A stretch of DNA of 64,000 bases from positions 1 to 64,000 of the forward strand of contig JADLFX010000053.1 of NCBI GenBank assembly GCA_020849665.1, read 5' to 3'. Made by a program: the position numbers and the translations under genes. Of the stretch, positions 1 through 8,699 are shown piece after piece (positions within the stretch are counted from its first letter, which is position 1; every line of letters starts with the position of its first letter). The notes below the pieces were generated by a model. The model did not search any database. It was not told where the DNA came from and worked only from the letters and a program-made list of their open reading frames with translations. The stretch is from Planctomycetota bacterium (GTDB taxonomy: Bacteria > Planctomycetota > UBA1135 > UBA2386).

Positions 1-277
1 CACGCAAGTAGGCTGCCTCGATCGCATCCGATTCGTCCATGACCAGCTGCTTGCGCTGGTCGAAGCGGGACGACGCGATGTCGAAGGTGAAGGCGAGCAG
101 GAACGCGAGCAGGGCCAGGACCGAGCCTACGACGGACCCGATCGGGCCCTCGCCGTCCTGGGTTCCGGGCTCACGCCTGCTCCGGAACCGCGCCAGCCAG
201 AAGCCGCACTGGATCGCGACGAACACGAACACGACGGAGGCCGGGAACCAGAGTGCGAGCAGCAGCGAGGGGGACAT
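1..277 (-). CDS. DUF4239 (bestrophin-like domain) membrane protein, 3' part cut by window edge
   Basis: Only the first 92 residues lie in the window. Two hydrophobic segments are visible, at about residues 3-28 and 47-66. They are followed by a charged stretch, RFDQRKQLVMDESDAIEAAY, which is typical of the DUF4239 family just after its second membrane helix. That family is related to bestrophin-like channels, but its function is not established. The ATG at 275-277 lies 42 bases downstream of the stop of the next gene on the same strand, so the two may be co-transcribed. No clear ribosome binding site is seen. The family call rests on remembered motif similarity. Confidence 0.7.
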   Translation of the reverse strand, partial: MSPSLLLALWFPASVVFVFVAIQCGFWLARFRSRREPGTQDGEGPIGSVVGSVLALLAFLLAFTFDIASSRFDQRKQLVMDESDAIEAAYLR

Positions 278-319
278 GGTGGGGAAACGCTTGGTTGGAT
301 CGTGGACTCGGAAACGGAC

Positions 320-937
320 CTAGCGGTCCGCCGGCATCTGCAGCCACCGCTCGTCGTCGCGGCCTCGGTAGGCATCGAGTTCGCTGCGGCGGGCCGGATC
401 GCGCGGCCGGCCGTCACCGGGGCGTGGCACACGCTGCCAGCCGGTGTAGCGGCCCTGCAGGTTGCGCGAGAACACCAGGGCGCCGTCCGTGGGCGCGAAG
501 AACGCGCTCTGACCGGATTGCAGGGCGGTGCGCGGCCAGCCATAGACTTCGAACGACGCCGGCGCCGGGCCGGGCTCGAGGCCCAGTTCCTCGGGGGCCG
601 GGGTGCGGAGCACCAGGAAGCAGTAGGTAGGGCTGGTGCACGCGAAGGCGGGCGGCTTCGCTCCGTCGGGCAGGGGCACGGAGGCCACGCCGGGAGCGAT
701 GCTGCTTGCGGCGGCGAGCAGGCGCTCCCTGGTCGCGGGCCGGGTCAGGTCGGCCATGGGTTCCGTGGCCAGCTCTGCCACCAGGGCGCGCACGATGGCT
801 TCGGCCTCCGCCTCCACGGAGGCGATCGAACGCGCCTGGAGCCACGGCCAGCCGAGCGCCACGGCGAGCACCAGCGCGGCGAGGGTCCCCAGCAGCAGCG
901 AGGACGCGCGGGCGGTTGCAGGGAAGGCACCGGCCAT
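320..937 (-). CDS. Membrane-anchored hypothetical protein with pseudopilin-like tail
   Basis: The 205-residue protein has a short polar N terminus, one membrane segment at about residues 13-33, and an extracytoplasmic region. A helical stretch follows the anchor (residues about 35-75). The region around FEVYGWPR and FFAPTDGALVF resembles the C-terminal fold signature of secreted pseudopilin-like proteins, in which a tyrosine-containing strand precedes a short FF.....G turn. The resemblance is weak and no prepilin peptidase site is obvious. It starts 18 bases from the oppositely oriented CCA-adding enzyme gene and lies upstream of the DUF4239 gene on the same strand. Function unknown. Confidence 0.55.
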   Translation of the reverse strand: MAGAFPATARASSLLLGTLAALVLAVALGWPWLQARSIASVEAEAEAIVRALVAELATEPMADLTRPATRERLLAAASSIAPGVASVPLPDGAKPPAFACTSPTYCFLVLRTPAPEELGLEPGPAPASFEVYGWPRTALQSGQSAFFAPTDGALVFSRNLQGRYTGWQRVPRPGDGRPRDPARRSELDAYRGRDDERWLQMPADR

Positions 938-942
938 CCTGG

Positions 943-948
943 TATGGT
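943..948 (+). promoter_or_regulatory. Candidate -10 element (TATGGT) close to the cca start
   Basis: TATGGT lies 7 bases before the ATG at 956. There is no spaced Shine-Dalgarno, only GAGG three bases before the ATG. If this is the -10 box, transcription would start at or next to the ATG and the mRNA would be leaderless. No convincing -35 is seen at 16-18 bases. It supports 956 over the in-frame ATG at 944, which overlaps the element. Confidence 0.35.
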
Positions 949-955
949 CGAGGCG

Positions 956-2317
956 ATGTCCGGTCCCGGCAAGGACGCTGTCGCCGTGCGCCTCGAGCCA
1001 CCCGTCTGGGTGGTGGAGGCGGTCGCACGCGTGCAGCGTGCAGGTGCCACGGTGCTCGCCGTGGGGGGCGTGGTGCGGGACCACCTGCTGCGGCTGGCCA
1101 CGCGCGACTGGGACTTCGCCACAGACCTCCCGCCCGCGGCCCTGGCGGCGCTCTTTCCCGAGGCGACCCGCGTGGATCTGGGGCTCGGCGCGGTGCACCT
1201 GCTGCGCGACGAGGGCGAGGTGGTGTTCACGACCTTCCGCGAGGAGAGCGAGTACCTCGACCACCGCCACCCGGACCGGGTGCGCTTCGTGCGCTCCCCG
1301 TTCCAGGACGCGCGCCGGCGCGACTTCACGATCAACGCCCTCTACGCCGGGCTGGGCGAGGGGCCGGTCCTGGATCCCACCGGCGGCCTCGCGGACCTCG
1401 ACCGGCGCGTCCTGCGGGTGATCGGCGACCCGGTCACCCGCTTCACCGAGGATCCGCTGCGCATCCTGCGCGCCGTGCGCTTCGCCGCCTGGACCGGGTT
1501 CGCGCTGGATCCTGCCGCCGAGGCGGCGGTCCGCCGCTGCGCGCCGCTCCTGGTGCACCTGTCCGCGGAACGGGTCTACCAGGAGTTGACGCGCACCTTC
1601 ACGGGCCCGCGCCGCGGGGCCGCGCTGCTCCGCCTGGTCGAACTCGGGCTGGCCGCGGTGGTGTTGCCCGAGGTGCCGCCGATGGCCGGGGTGGAGCAGC
1701 CCCCCGAGTATCACCCCGAGGGCGACGTGCTGGTGCACACCGCCCTGGTGCTGGATCAGGTGCCCGAGGGTGACCCGGTGCTCGCCTGGTCGGCGGTGCT
1801 GCACGACGTAGGCAAGCCGCGCACCTTCCAGCGCGGGCCGGACCGGATCCGCTTCCACGGCCACGACGCCCTGGGCGCGGAGATGGCCGACGCGGTCCTG
1901 CGGCGTCTGCACGCGCCGCGCGAGGTGCGCGAGCCGGTGGTCGAGGTGTGCCGGGACCACATCCGCTTCGCGAGCCTGCCGGAGATGAGCGCGGGCAAGC
2001 GCAGCCGCTGGCTGCGGCAGGCGAACTTCCGCCACCACCTGGACTTCCACCGCGCCGACTGCCTGGGCAGCCACGGTCTCCTCGACGTGCATCGGCTGGC
2101 CACCCGCCTCCTGGCGGAGCTGCCGCCGGAGCCGCCCGCGCCGCTGATTTCGGGGCGCGACGTGCTGGATCTCGGAGTCGCCCAAGGCCCCTTGGTAGGG
2201 GAGATCCTGCGCCGCGCCCAGGACGAGATCGACCGCCTGACCGACCCGGATCGGGACATGGCCCTGCAGGTTTTGCGGCGCATTGCCGAACCCTATGTCG
2301 AGCGTGGCGGCGCTTGA
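956..2317 (+). CDS. cca: CCA-adding / poly(A) polymerase-family tRNA nucleotidyltransferase
   Basis: A 453-residue class II nucleotidyltransferase that builds or repairs the 3' CCA of tRNA (or adds part of it, in lineages that split the job). Visible elements: the GGVVRD loop at residues 37-42; the catalytic pair DWD at 51-53, matching the DxD of the family; RRDFTINAL, followed by the RAVRFA helix of the nucleotide-recognition domain; and a C-terminal HD phosphohydrolase domain with the pair H283-D284 (VLHDVGKP) and later HGHD. Length and domain order match full HD-containing bacterial enzymes. ATG 956 is preferred to the in-frame ATG 944, which sits in the promoter-like TATGGT. Whether it adds C, A or both cannot be read from sequence alone. 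Confidence 0.93.
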   Translation: MSGPGKDAVAVRLEPPVWVVEAVARVQRAGATVLAVGGVVRDHLLRLATRDWDFATDLPPAALAALFPEATRVDLGLGAVHLLRDEGEVVFTTFREESEYLDHRHPDRVRFVRSPFQDARRRDFTINALYAGLGEGPVLDPTGGLADLDRRVLRVIGDPVTRFTEDPLRILRAVRFAAWTGFALDPAAEAAVRRCAPLLVHLSAERVYQELTRTFTGPRRGAALLRLVELGLAAVVLPEVPPMAGVEQPPEYHPEGDVLVHTALVLDQVPEGDPVLAWSAVLHDVGKPRTFQRGPDRIRFHGHDALGAEMADAVLRRLHAPREVREPVVEVCRDHIRFASLPEMSAGKRSRWLRQANFRHHLDFHRADCLGSHGLLDVHRLATRLLAELPPEPPAPLISGRDVLDLGVAQGPLVGEILRRAQDEIDRLTDPDRDMALQVLRRIAEPYVERGGA

Positions 2318-2376
2318 GCGCCGTTGGCGTCGCCGTCCCGCTGACGCGGGAGAGTGGGCTCGCGGAGGGAAGTGCC

Positions 2377-3147
2377 ATGACCAAGGGTTCGCCGGACAGC
2401 AGCTTCGAGAAGTTCGCGAAGGATCGTCGCTTTCGTCGTGCGCAGGCGAGCGAGGGCTTCCAGCCGCAGGGCAAGAACTACCAGGTGATGCGGGCGATCG
2501 AGGCCGCGGAGGCCAACGAGGTGCGCGACCAGCGCCTCAGCCGCGACGTGCAGTCGTTCTTCGAGGACGCCACGCGGGTCGCGGCCACCATGGTGCAGAA
2601 GTACGCGGAGCGCAAGCAGACCGAGGAGGGGCAGAAGATCCGCGACGAGATGGAGCGCTTCCTCTACGAGTCGATCCAGCGCGCGCAGAGCTTCATCGTC
2701 GCGCTGCAGTCGGCCGAGGGTCCGGAGGCGGAGATGAACCTCGAGGTGCACATGCGCAACCTCGTGGGGCCGCTCCTGGACAGCTTCCGGCACGAGGGCA
2801 ACGCGCAGGTGCCGGACAAGCACATCGGTCTGGATCCATTCCAGGTCGAGGATCCGGCGCCCCCGGCAGAAGAGGTCAAGCCGATCGAGGAACACATCGT
2901 GGCGCAGGCCGCCGCCGAGCGCACGGTGGCCGGCCCCAGCGAGGCGAAGTCCGGCAAGGGCAAGAAGGCCAAGTCGCGCGAGGACGCGCTCGACGAGGCC
3001 GCCGAGGATCCGGAGAAGCTGAAGGACGCGCTGCGCGTGCTGGTGCGCAACGGCCTGATGAGCCGCGAAGAGGCCCAGCAGGCATACCGCCAGCGCATGG
3101 CCGGCCGGTCGCCGTCGGGCGGGACCAAGCCGGGCGCCAGGTCCTGA
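2377..3147 (+). CDS. Conserved hypothetical helical protein
   Basis: A 256-residue, highly charged, soluble protein without signal peptide or membrane segment. Residues about 30-130 are rich in heptad-like helix (FFEDATRVAATMVQKYAER and on). A proline- and acid-rich linker follows, then a lysine-rich patch (SGKGKKAKSRED). A C-terminal helix pair around LRVLVRNGLMSREEAQQAY looks like the short SHOCT-type hairpin found at the ends of many unrelated proteins. The start is supported by GGAGGGA six bases before ATG 2377. The gene follows cca by 59 bases and converges on the UbiA gene. Possibly a coiled-coil scaffold, but no function can be assigned. Confidence 0.6.
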   Translation: MTKGSPDSSFEKFAKDRRFRRAQASEGFQPQGKNYQVMRAIEAAEANEVRDQRLSRDVQSFFEDATRVAATMVQKYAERKQTEEGQKIRDEMERFLYESIQRAQSFIVALQSAEGPEAEMNLEVHMRNLVGPLLDSFRHEGNAQVPDKHIGLDPFQVEDPAPPAEEVKPIEEHIVAQAAAERTVAGPSEAKSGKGKKAKSREDALDEAAEDPEKLKDALRVLVRNGLMSREEAQQAYRQRMAGRSPSGGTKPGARS

Positions 3148-3162
3148 GGCGACGGCGCGCGC

Positions 3163-4011
3163 TCAGGTGAGGGCGATGGCCCGCCCGATCCGGCGCGCCA
3201 CCGGCACCGCGACCAGGATCGCCACGGCTTCCGCGTGGCGTCCGCCCGCAGCGGCGAGCAGGGCGGTGTAGGCCATCGTGCCCAGGAGGAGCCACGTCAT
3301 CCGCCGGCGGATCGCGGCCTGGTCGAAGGACCGCGTACGCCACGCGTCGTGCACCACGAGCGCGCCCAGCGCCACCGCGACCAGGGCCGGCCACCGCACC
3401 GGCAGCGCGGCCAGGGCCAGCACCGCGGCGCAGGGCGGAACGCAGAGCATCCCGCGCACGAGGGACGGCTCGGGATCGGGCTGGTCTTCCAGCCAGCCGA
3501 GCACCGTGACCGCCAGGATGTAGACCCCGTAGGCGGCGGCCGCGATCCACAGCGCCCCGGGCAGGGACCCCGCGGCGAGCACCGCCGGACCGCTCAGGAG
3601 ATTCGCGCCGCGCAGTGCGGCCATCGCGGGCGCGGCGAAGAGCGGATGGCGCTGGAAGAGGTAGTCGTACGCGAGCACGCCGAGCGCCAGGCCGGCGTGG
3701 AATGGCGGCGCGGGGGACACCAGGACCGCGGCGAGGAGCAGGGCCAGGCCGAGGGCCAGGGCCGCGCCCGGCGCGATCTCGCCGCGCGGGATCGGCCGCT
3801 CCGGGCGCACCACGGCGTCGCGCCGGCGGTCGGCGTGATCGTTCAGGACCATCCCTCCGGCATAGGCGCACACGCCGGCCGCCACCGCGGCCGCGGCGGC
3901 GGGACTCCACGGCAGCCCCGCGAGGCAGAGTCCGGCCACCACGTCGGCGGCGGGCGAGAAGAGGGTCGCCGCGCGGAGCAGGCGCAACCAGGGGAGGAGC
4001 ACGGAGGGCAT
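3163..4011 (-). CDS. UbiA-family prenyltransferase
   Basis: A 282-residue integral membrane protein with about eight to nine hydrophobic segments, the size expected of UbiA-type enzymes. They transfer a polyprenyl chain to an aromatic ring or another acceptor. The first metal-diphosphate motif is clear: NDHADRRRD at residues 57-65 (NDxxDxxxD), followed by RPERPIPRG. The second aspartate motif is weaker; LEDQPDPE near residue 195 is the best candidate. The acceptor (quinone precursor, heme, chlorophyll-like or lipid) cannot be told: no ubi, men or cox gene is next to it. It lies 61 bases downstream of the rseP stop on the same strand and may be a distal member of the dxr-rseP operon, which would link it to isoprenoid supply. 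Confidence 0.85.
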   Translation of the reverse strand: MPSVLLPWLRLLRAATLFSPAADVVAGLCLAGLPWSPAAAAAVAAGVCAYAGGMVLNDHADRRRDAVVRPERPIPRGEIAPGAALALGLALLLAAVLVSPAPPFHAGLALGVLAYDYLFQRHPLFAAPAMAALRGANLLSGPAVLAAGSLPGALWIAAAAYGVYILAVTVLGWLEDQPDPEPSLVRGMLCVPPCAAVLALAALPVRWPALVAVALGALVVHDAWRTRSFDQAAIRRRMTWLLLGTMAYTALLAAAGGRHAEAVAILVAVPVARRIGRAIALT

Positions 4012-4072
4012 CGCTTCGGCCCGTGAGCGGTGCGGTGCCCGGCGGATCCGGGCGCGGCACGTCCGGGTGGGA

Positions 4073-5866
4073 TCAGAAGAGCCGGCGGATGTCGTTGAAG
4101 GTCACGAACACCATGAGCGCGACCACGAAGACGAGTCCCAGGATCTGGCTGTAGTGCAGCACGCGCGGGCTGACCGGCGAGCCCTTGATCCGCTCGACCA
4201 GGAGGAAGAGCAGATGGCCGCCATCCAGGATCGGGATCGGCAGGACGTTGATGAAGGCGAGGTTGATGCTCAGCAGGCCCAGGAAATAGAAAAACCGGGC
4301 CCAGCCCGACTTCGCGTACTCGTAGCTCACCACCGAGATCTGGATGATCCCGCCGAGGTTGCGCGCCGAGACGTCGCCGGTGACCAGCCGCTTGAGGGTC
4401 ACGTAGAGCTGCTTCACCAGGTCCAGGGAGGCGACCATCCCGGCGCGCAGCGCCTCGGGGACGCTGTCCTTGGCGTACACCTCGCGCAGGATCGGGGCCA
4501 CGGTCACGAAGCCGAGGTCGAGGGGCGGCGCCGGCTGGACCCGGAACTCCTGCTCCTCCGCGCCGCGCCGCACCCGCAGCACGACCTCCTGGCCGCTGCT
4601 GCGGCGCATCGCCTGCTGCAGGTCGGTCCAGCCGCCCATGCGTTCGCCCGCGACGGCCACGATCTCGTCTCCGGCGCGCAGGCCGGCGACGGCGGCCGGC
4701 GACCCGGGGAAGGGCGTGACCCCGACGCCGATCGTGTCGTAGCCGAAGGCGAGGTGCCGCGGCAGGGCGGCCAGCTCGTCGCTGCGCAGGCTGCCGCGCA
4801 GGCTGCGCCGGCCTTCGCCCTCGCGTTCGACCACCAGCTCGAAGGGTACGTCGGGCCGCAGCAGGGGCGCGAGGTCGCGGCCGGCGAACGGCCGGCCGTC
4901 CACCAGGACGACGTGATCGCCGCGGCGCAGGTCGAGGCGCGCGAGCGCGGGCAGGTCCCCGCGCATCCCGGCCACGCGGCGTTCGGCGCGCAGCACGCCG
5001 AGCGAGGGCCGGCCCGCGGGGTCGGGAGCCGGGGTGTACTCGACGGTGTGCGTCTGGCCGTCGCGCAGCACGCCGAGCGCGAGCGGCCGGGCCGGGGCAC
5101 GCAGCACGGCTGCCAGCTGCGCATCCACCTCGTCCGGGGAGGCCGGCACGCCATCGAGGTGGGTGAGCCGGTCGCCGTCGCGCAGGCCGGCCTGGGCGGC
5201 AGGGCCGCCGGCGCGCACCTGCACGTGCGCCGCGCCGCCCCGCACCGGCGGGCCGACTTCGAGGCTGAAGATGCCCAGCGTGTCCGAATAGCGCGGCTGG
5301 ACCTGCACCGGGAAGACCCGGCCGTCGCGCTCCACGGTCAGCTCCAGGCCCTTGCGCCCGGCCAGGGCGATCTCCACCTGGAGGTTCTCGAACGAGTACA
5401 TCTCCTTGCCGTGCGCGGCGCGGATGCGGTCGCCGGGGCGCAGTTCGGCCTCCCAGGCCGGCCCGCCGGTGTGCACCGCGCCCAGCACCGGCGCCGTGAA
5501 CTCGACGCCGGTGCGGAACACGATCGGGAACGCCACCATGGCGAAGAGCAGGTTCATCAGCACCCCGCCGGAGAAGAACAGGGTGCGCGCCAGGTAGCCC
5601 TTGGCGTACAGCTCGTCGCGCTCCAGCAGCGAGCGGTCCACGGCGTCCTCCCCGGCCACGCGCACATAGCCACCCAGCGGCAGGAGGCAGAGGCGGTAGT
5701 CGGTGGGGCCGGCGCGGAAGCCGAAGAGGCGCGGCCCGAAGCCCAGCGAGAACACGTCCACGCGGATCCCCGCCAGCCGCGCGGCCAGGTAGTGCCCGAG
5801 TTCGTGGACGAAGATCAGCAGGCCGATCCCGAGGACGGTCTGCAGGACATTGGCGAACTGGCTCAT
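4073..5866 (-). CDS. rseP: RseP/RasP-type site-2 zinc metalloprotease
   Basis: A 597-residue M50 intramembrane protease that would cleave membrane-bound anti-sigma factors or signal-peptide remnants. The first membrane helix carries HELGH (H21, E22, H25), the zinc site. FSLGFGPRLF follows, and the C-terminal helix has the partner motif LPIPILDGGH, with the third metal ligand. The periplasmic part is longer than the usual 420-450-residue family length and holds three PDZ-like modules, each with a GLR.GD-like ligand loop (LRPGDRI at about 135, LRDGDRL at about 225, LRAGDEI at about 405). The start overlaps the dxr stop by four bases (ATGA), so the two are translationally coupled, a common pairing in bacteria. 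Confidence 0.95.
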   Translation of the reverse strand: MSQFANVLQTVLGIGLLIFVHELGHYLAARLAGIRVDVFSLGFGPRLFGFRAGPTDYRLCLLPLGGYVRVAGEDAVDRSLLERDELYAKGYLARTLFFSGGVLMNLLFAMVAFPIVFRTGVEFTAPVLGAVHTGGPAWEAELRPGDRIRAAHGKEMYSFENLQVEIALAGRKGLELTVERDGRVFPVQVQPRYSDTLGIFSLEVGPPVRGGAAHVQVRAGGPAAQAGLRDGDRLTHLDGVPASPDEVDAQLAAVLRAPARPLALGVLRDGQTHTVEYTPAPDPAGRPSLGVLRAERRVAGMRGDLPALARLDLRRGDHVVLVDGRPFAGRDLAPLLRPDVPFELVVEREGEGRRSLRGSLRSDELAALPRHLAFGYDTIGVGVTPFPGSPAAVAGLRAGDEIVAVAGERMGGWTDLQQAMRRSSGQEVVLRVRRGAEEQEFRVQPAPPLDLGFVTVAPILREVYAKDSVPEALRAGMVASLDLVKQLYVTLKRLVTGDVSARNLGGIIQISVVSYEYAKSGWARFFYFLGLLSINLAFINVLPIPILDGGHLLFLLVERIKGSPVSPRVLHYSQILGLVFVVALMVFVTFNDIRRLF

Positions 5867-7014
5867 GCGGGGGAACCCTGGCCCAGGCGCTGCCGCGCGC
5901 GTGCGCGGGCGGCGCGATCCGCGGCCAGGGCATCGTCGAGGCCGCGCAGGGGGCGGGGCGAATGGGCGTGCACCAGCTCGGCGACGCCGCGTGCGATCTC
6001 GGGGAAGGGGATGCGTCCGGCGAGGAACATCTCGGTGGCGACCTCATCGGCCGCGTTCAGGACCGCGCCTGAGTCGCCGCCCCTGCGCACCACCTCGTGG
6101 CCCAGGGCCAGCGCCGGGTAGCGCTCCGGCTCCACCGGCAGGAACTCGAGGTTGCGGAAGCGGGCCAGATCGAAGCCCTCGAACGCGAACGGGGCGCGCT
6201 CCGGCCACGCCAGGCAGTACAGGATCGGCACGCGCATGTCGGGCAGGCCGAGCTGGGCCAGGATCGAACCGTCCACGAACTCGACCATCGAATGGACGAT
6301 GCTCTGCGGGTGGATCACCACCTCGATCTGCTCGGGGGCGAGGTCGAAGAGCCAGTGCGCCTCCACCACCTCGAAGGCCTTGTTCATCATCGTGGCCGAG
6401 CCGACCGTGATCCGCGGCCCCATGGTCCAGGTCGGGTGGCGCAGCGCCTCCTGCGGCGTGATCGAGGCGAACTCGCGCACCGGCCGCTGGCGGAACGGGC
6501 CGCCCGATCCGGTCAGGTAGACCCGGCGCACCGCCGGGCGCGCCTCGTCGCGGAGGCACTGATGGATCGCGCAGTGCTCGGAGTCGACCGGCAGGATGGG
6601 GGTGGAGTGCTGGCGGGCGAGTTCCATGAGCCAGGCCCCGGCGATCACCAGCGACTCCTTGTTGGCCAGCGCCAGCGGCACCCCGCGGCGCAGGGCCCAT
6701 TCCGAGGCGGGCAGGCCGGCCGCGCCGGTGATGGCGTTCAGCACCAGGTCGGGTGCGGCGATCTCCAGGGCCTCCAGCACGCCCTCGGCACCGGTGCGCA
6801 GTTCCGTGCCGGCCGGCCAGCCCGGCGGCGGGCCATCGCCCTGCACCAGACAGGCCGAACGCGGCCGGAAGAGGCGGACCTGTTCCAGGAGGACCTCGGC
6901 CGAGCGATGCGCCACGAGGGTGCTGACCGCGAAGCGCTCCGGGCGCTCGCCCACCAGCTTCAGGGTGTTGGCTCCCACGGAGCCCGTGGAGCCGAGTACC
7001 GCGACGCGCTTCAT
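5863..7014 (-). CDS. dxr: 1-deoxy-D-xylulose 5-phosphate reductoisomerase
   Basis: A 383-residue enzyme that converts DXP to 2-C-methyl-D-erythritol 4-phosphate in the MEP isoprenoid pathway using NADPH. The N terminus has the dinucleotide loop GSTGSVGANT (8-17). Further on are LANKESLV, the metal-binding DSEHCAIHQ, SGGPFRQ and HPTWTMGPRI, then SATMMNKAFEVVEAHWLF, all diagnostic. One departure: the usual ITVDSA is ITVGSA here. Size fits the family. ATG 7014 begins MKRVAVLG, as expected. It is the first gene of the dxr-rseP unit, and a CATAAT hexamer upstream is a plausible -10 box. Confidence 0.96.
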   Translation of the reverse strand: MKRVAVLGSTGSVGANTLKLVGERPERFAVSTLVAHRSAEVLLEQVRLFRPRSACLVQGDGPPPGWPAGTELRTGAEGVLEALEIAAPDLVLNAITGAAGLPASEWALRRGVPLALANKESLVIAGAWLMELARQHSTPILPVDSEHCAIHQCLRDEARPAVRRVYLTGSGGPFRQRPVREFASITPQEALRHPTWTMGPRITVGSATMMNKAFEVVEAHWLFDLAPEQIEVVIHPQSIVHSMVEFVDGSILAQLGLPDMRVPILYCLAWPERAPFAFEGFDLARFRNLEFLPVEPERYPALALGHEVVRRGGDSGAVLNAADEVATEMFLAGRIPFPEIARGVAELVHAHSPRPLRGLDDALAADRAARARARQRLGQGSPA

Positions 7015-7042
7015 GCTCTCGTTGTGCCCTGCCTGCGGCTGG

Positions 7043-7048
7043 ATTATG
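7043..7048 (-). promoter_or_regulatory. Candidate -10 (CATAAT) for dxr
   Basis: Read on the minus strand, CATAAT matches the sigma-70 -10 consensus at five of six bases and lies 28 bases upstream of the dxr ATG. The matching -35 position (CTTCCA) is weak. The 114-base gap between dxr and the divergent NUDIX gene holds nothing else I can recognise. Confidence 0.4.
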
Positions 7049-7128
7049 ACCGGGTCGGCAGCGCGTGGAAGCTTCTGGCGGCGCGTGGTGCGCCGCGACC
7101 GCGCGCCCGGCCATCCTGGAGGCAGCGC

Positions 7129-7662
7129 GTGCAACCGGAACGCTGGAGCGAGCAGGCCGCCTACTGCCTGCTCTGCGGCAGCGGCCTGGAGATCCGCACG
7201 GTGTTCGGGACGCCGCGCCGCGCCTGCCCGCGCTGCGAGTTCGTCCTCTTCCACAACCCGCCGACCGCGGCGGCGGCGGTGGTGACGCGCGGGCGCGACG
7301 TGCTGCTGGTGCAGCGGAGCATCCGGCCGTGCCGCGGCATGTGGTGCTTCCCTGCGGGATTCCAGGAGCACGACGAATCGCCCGCCGAGGCGGCGGTCCG
7401 CGAGACCCGCGAGGAGACCGGCCTGGACGTGGAGATCCTGCGGCTCCTGGACGTGTTCTTCGCCCGCGACGTGCCGGGGCGCCGGGTCAATCTGGTCGTG
7501 TACCTGGCCCGCGCGGTTGCCGGCACGCTCCGGCCCGCCGATGATGCCGCGGCAGCGGCGTTCTTCCCCCTCGACACGCCGCCGGCGGAGATCGCGTTCC
7601 CGAACAACCGCGTGGTGATCGAGCGACTCCGGCAGCAGTTCCCGTGCGGCGACATCCAATGA
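7129..7662 (+). CDS. NUDIX hydrolase with N-terminal zinc ribbon
   Basis: A 177-residue NUDIX protein. An N-terminal four-cysteine ribbon (CLLC...CPRC, residues about 11-33) precedes the hydrolase fold. The 23-residue Nudix box begins at GFQEHDE and continues through REtREETGL; every catalytic glutamate is present. Such ribbon-NUDIX proteins are often ADP-ribose- or NADH-type pyrophosphatases, but the substrate cannot be fixed from sequence. GTG 7129 is chosen because GGAGG lies six bases before it and the ribbon begins soon after. The stop overlaps the purM ATG (ATGA), so it leads a purM operon. Confidence 0.85.
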   Translation: MQPERWSEQAAYCLLCGSGLEIRTVFGTPRRACPRCEFVLFHNPPTAAAAVVTRGRDVLLVQRSIRPCRGMWCFPAGFQEHDESPAEAAVRETREETGLDVEILRLLDVFFARDVPGRRVNLVVYLARAVAGTLRPADDAAAAAFFPLDTPPAEIAFPNNRVVIERLRQQFPCGDIQ

Positions 7663-8699
7663 CCTCGTCCTCCTCGGCCTATCGCGACGCCGGCGTCGAC
7701 ATCGACAAGAAGTACGCGGCGGTGCAGGGCGCCACCGCGGCGATCCGCTCCACCTTCACCAAGGGCGTGGTGGGCGACATCGGGCTCTTCGGCGGTCTCT
7801 TCGACCTGGAGGCCGCGGGCGCGGCCAAGGGGATCCTGGTGGCGTCGACCGACGGCGTGGGCACCAAGGTGAAGGTGGCCCGCATGGCCAACCGCCTGCA
7901 GGGCGTGGGCGAGGACCTGGTCAACCACTGCGTGAACGACATCCTGGTGCAGGGTGCGCGGCCGCTCTTCTTCCTCGACTACATCGCGATGGGCCGGATG
8001 GTGCCCGAGTCGGTGCAGGCCGTCCTGCAGGGCCTGGCGAAGGCGTGCCGGGAGAACTCCTGCGCGTTGATCGGCGGCGAGACCGCGGAGATGCCGGGCG
8101 TCTACGTCGAGGGCGAGATCGACGTGGCCGGGACCATCGTCGGCGTGGTGGAGCGGGACAAGGTGCTGGACGGGCGTCGCATCCGCTCCGGCGACGTGCT
8201 CCTGGGCCTGCGCTCCTCCGGCCTGCACACCAACGGCTACAGCCTGGCGCGCAAGGTGCTGCTGCAGGACCTGGGCCTCCGCCTGGAGGACCGGCCGGCG
8301 AAGCTGCAGGGCGCCAGCGTGGCCGACGGTCTCCTGGCCGTGCACCGCAGCTACCTGAAGCCGCTCTGGCCGGTGCTGCAGCGCGGCCTGGTGCACGGCA
8401 TGGCCCACATCACCGGCGGCGGGTTGGTCGACAACGTGCCGCGCGTGCTGCCGAAGGACGTGGCGGTGGAGATCCAGCGCGACGCGATCCCGCGGCCGCC
8501 GATCTTCGACCTGATCTGCGAGTACCAGGGGCTCGCGAGCGACGAGGCCTACCGGGTCCTCAACATGGGTTTCGGGATGGTGCTCTTCGTGGCCGAGGAC
8601 GACGTCGCCGAGGTCCAGCGGCTTCTGGAGCAGGAGGGCGAGGGCTCCTGGCGGATCGGCCGGGCCGTGCCGGGCGCACGCGAGGTGCGCCTGCGTTGA
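7659..8699 (+). CDS. purM: Phosphoribosylformylglycinamidine cyclo-ligase (AIR synthetase)
   Basis: A 346-residue purine biosynthesis enzyme that closes FGAM to AIR with ATP. Signatures: YRDAGVDIDKKY at the N terminus, then STDGVGTKVKVA, the VNDILVQGARPLFFLDY core, IGGETAEMPGVY, GLHTNGYSLAR, and the C-terminal HITGGGLVDNVPR. The length is normal. ATG 7659 overlaps the NUDIX stop by four bases; an in-frame GTG at 7644 would add five residues but looks less likely. The stop in turn overlaps the TTG start of the following TPR gene, so three unrelated proteins are coupled in one transcript. Confidence 0.96.
   Translation: MTSSSSAYRDAGVDIDKKYAAVQGATAAIRSTFTKGVVGDIGLFGGLFDLEAAGAAKGILVASTDGVGTKVKVARMANRLQGVGEDLVNHCVNDILVQGARPLFFLDYIAMGRMVPESVQAVLQGLAKACRENSCALIGGETAEMPGVYVEGEIDVAGTIVGVVERDKVLDGRRIRSGDVLLGLRSSGLHTNGYSLARKVLLQDLGLRLEDRPAKLQGASVADGLLAVHRSYLKPLWPVLQRGLVHGMAHITGGGLVDNVPRVLPKDVAVEIQRDAIPRPPIFDLICEYQGLASDEAYRVLNMGFGMVLFVAEDDVAEVQRLLEQEGEGSWRIGRAVPGAREVRLR

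Noticed and set aside
302..955. N-terminal extension of cca back to 302
   Set aside because: Lies opposite the minus-strand gene at 320-937 and is arginine/glycine-rich; the CCA enzyme fold begins shortly after 956.
3163..4011. Naming the UbiA-type gene ubiA, menA or cyoE
   Set aside because: The motif fits the whole superfamily and no quinone or heme gene lies beside it, so no symbol was given.
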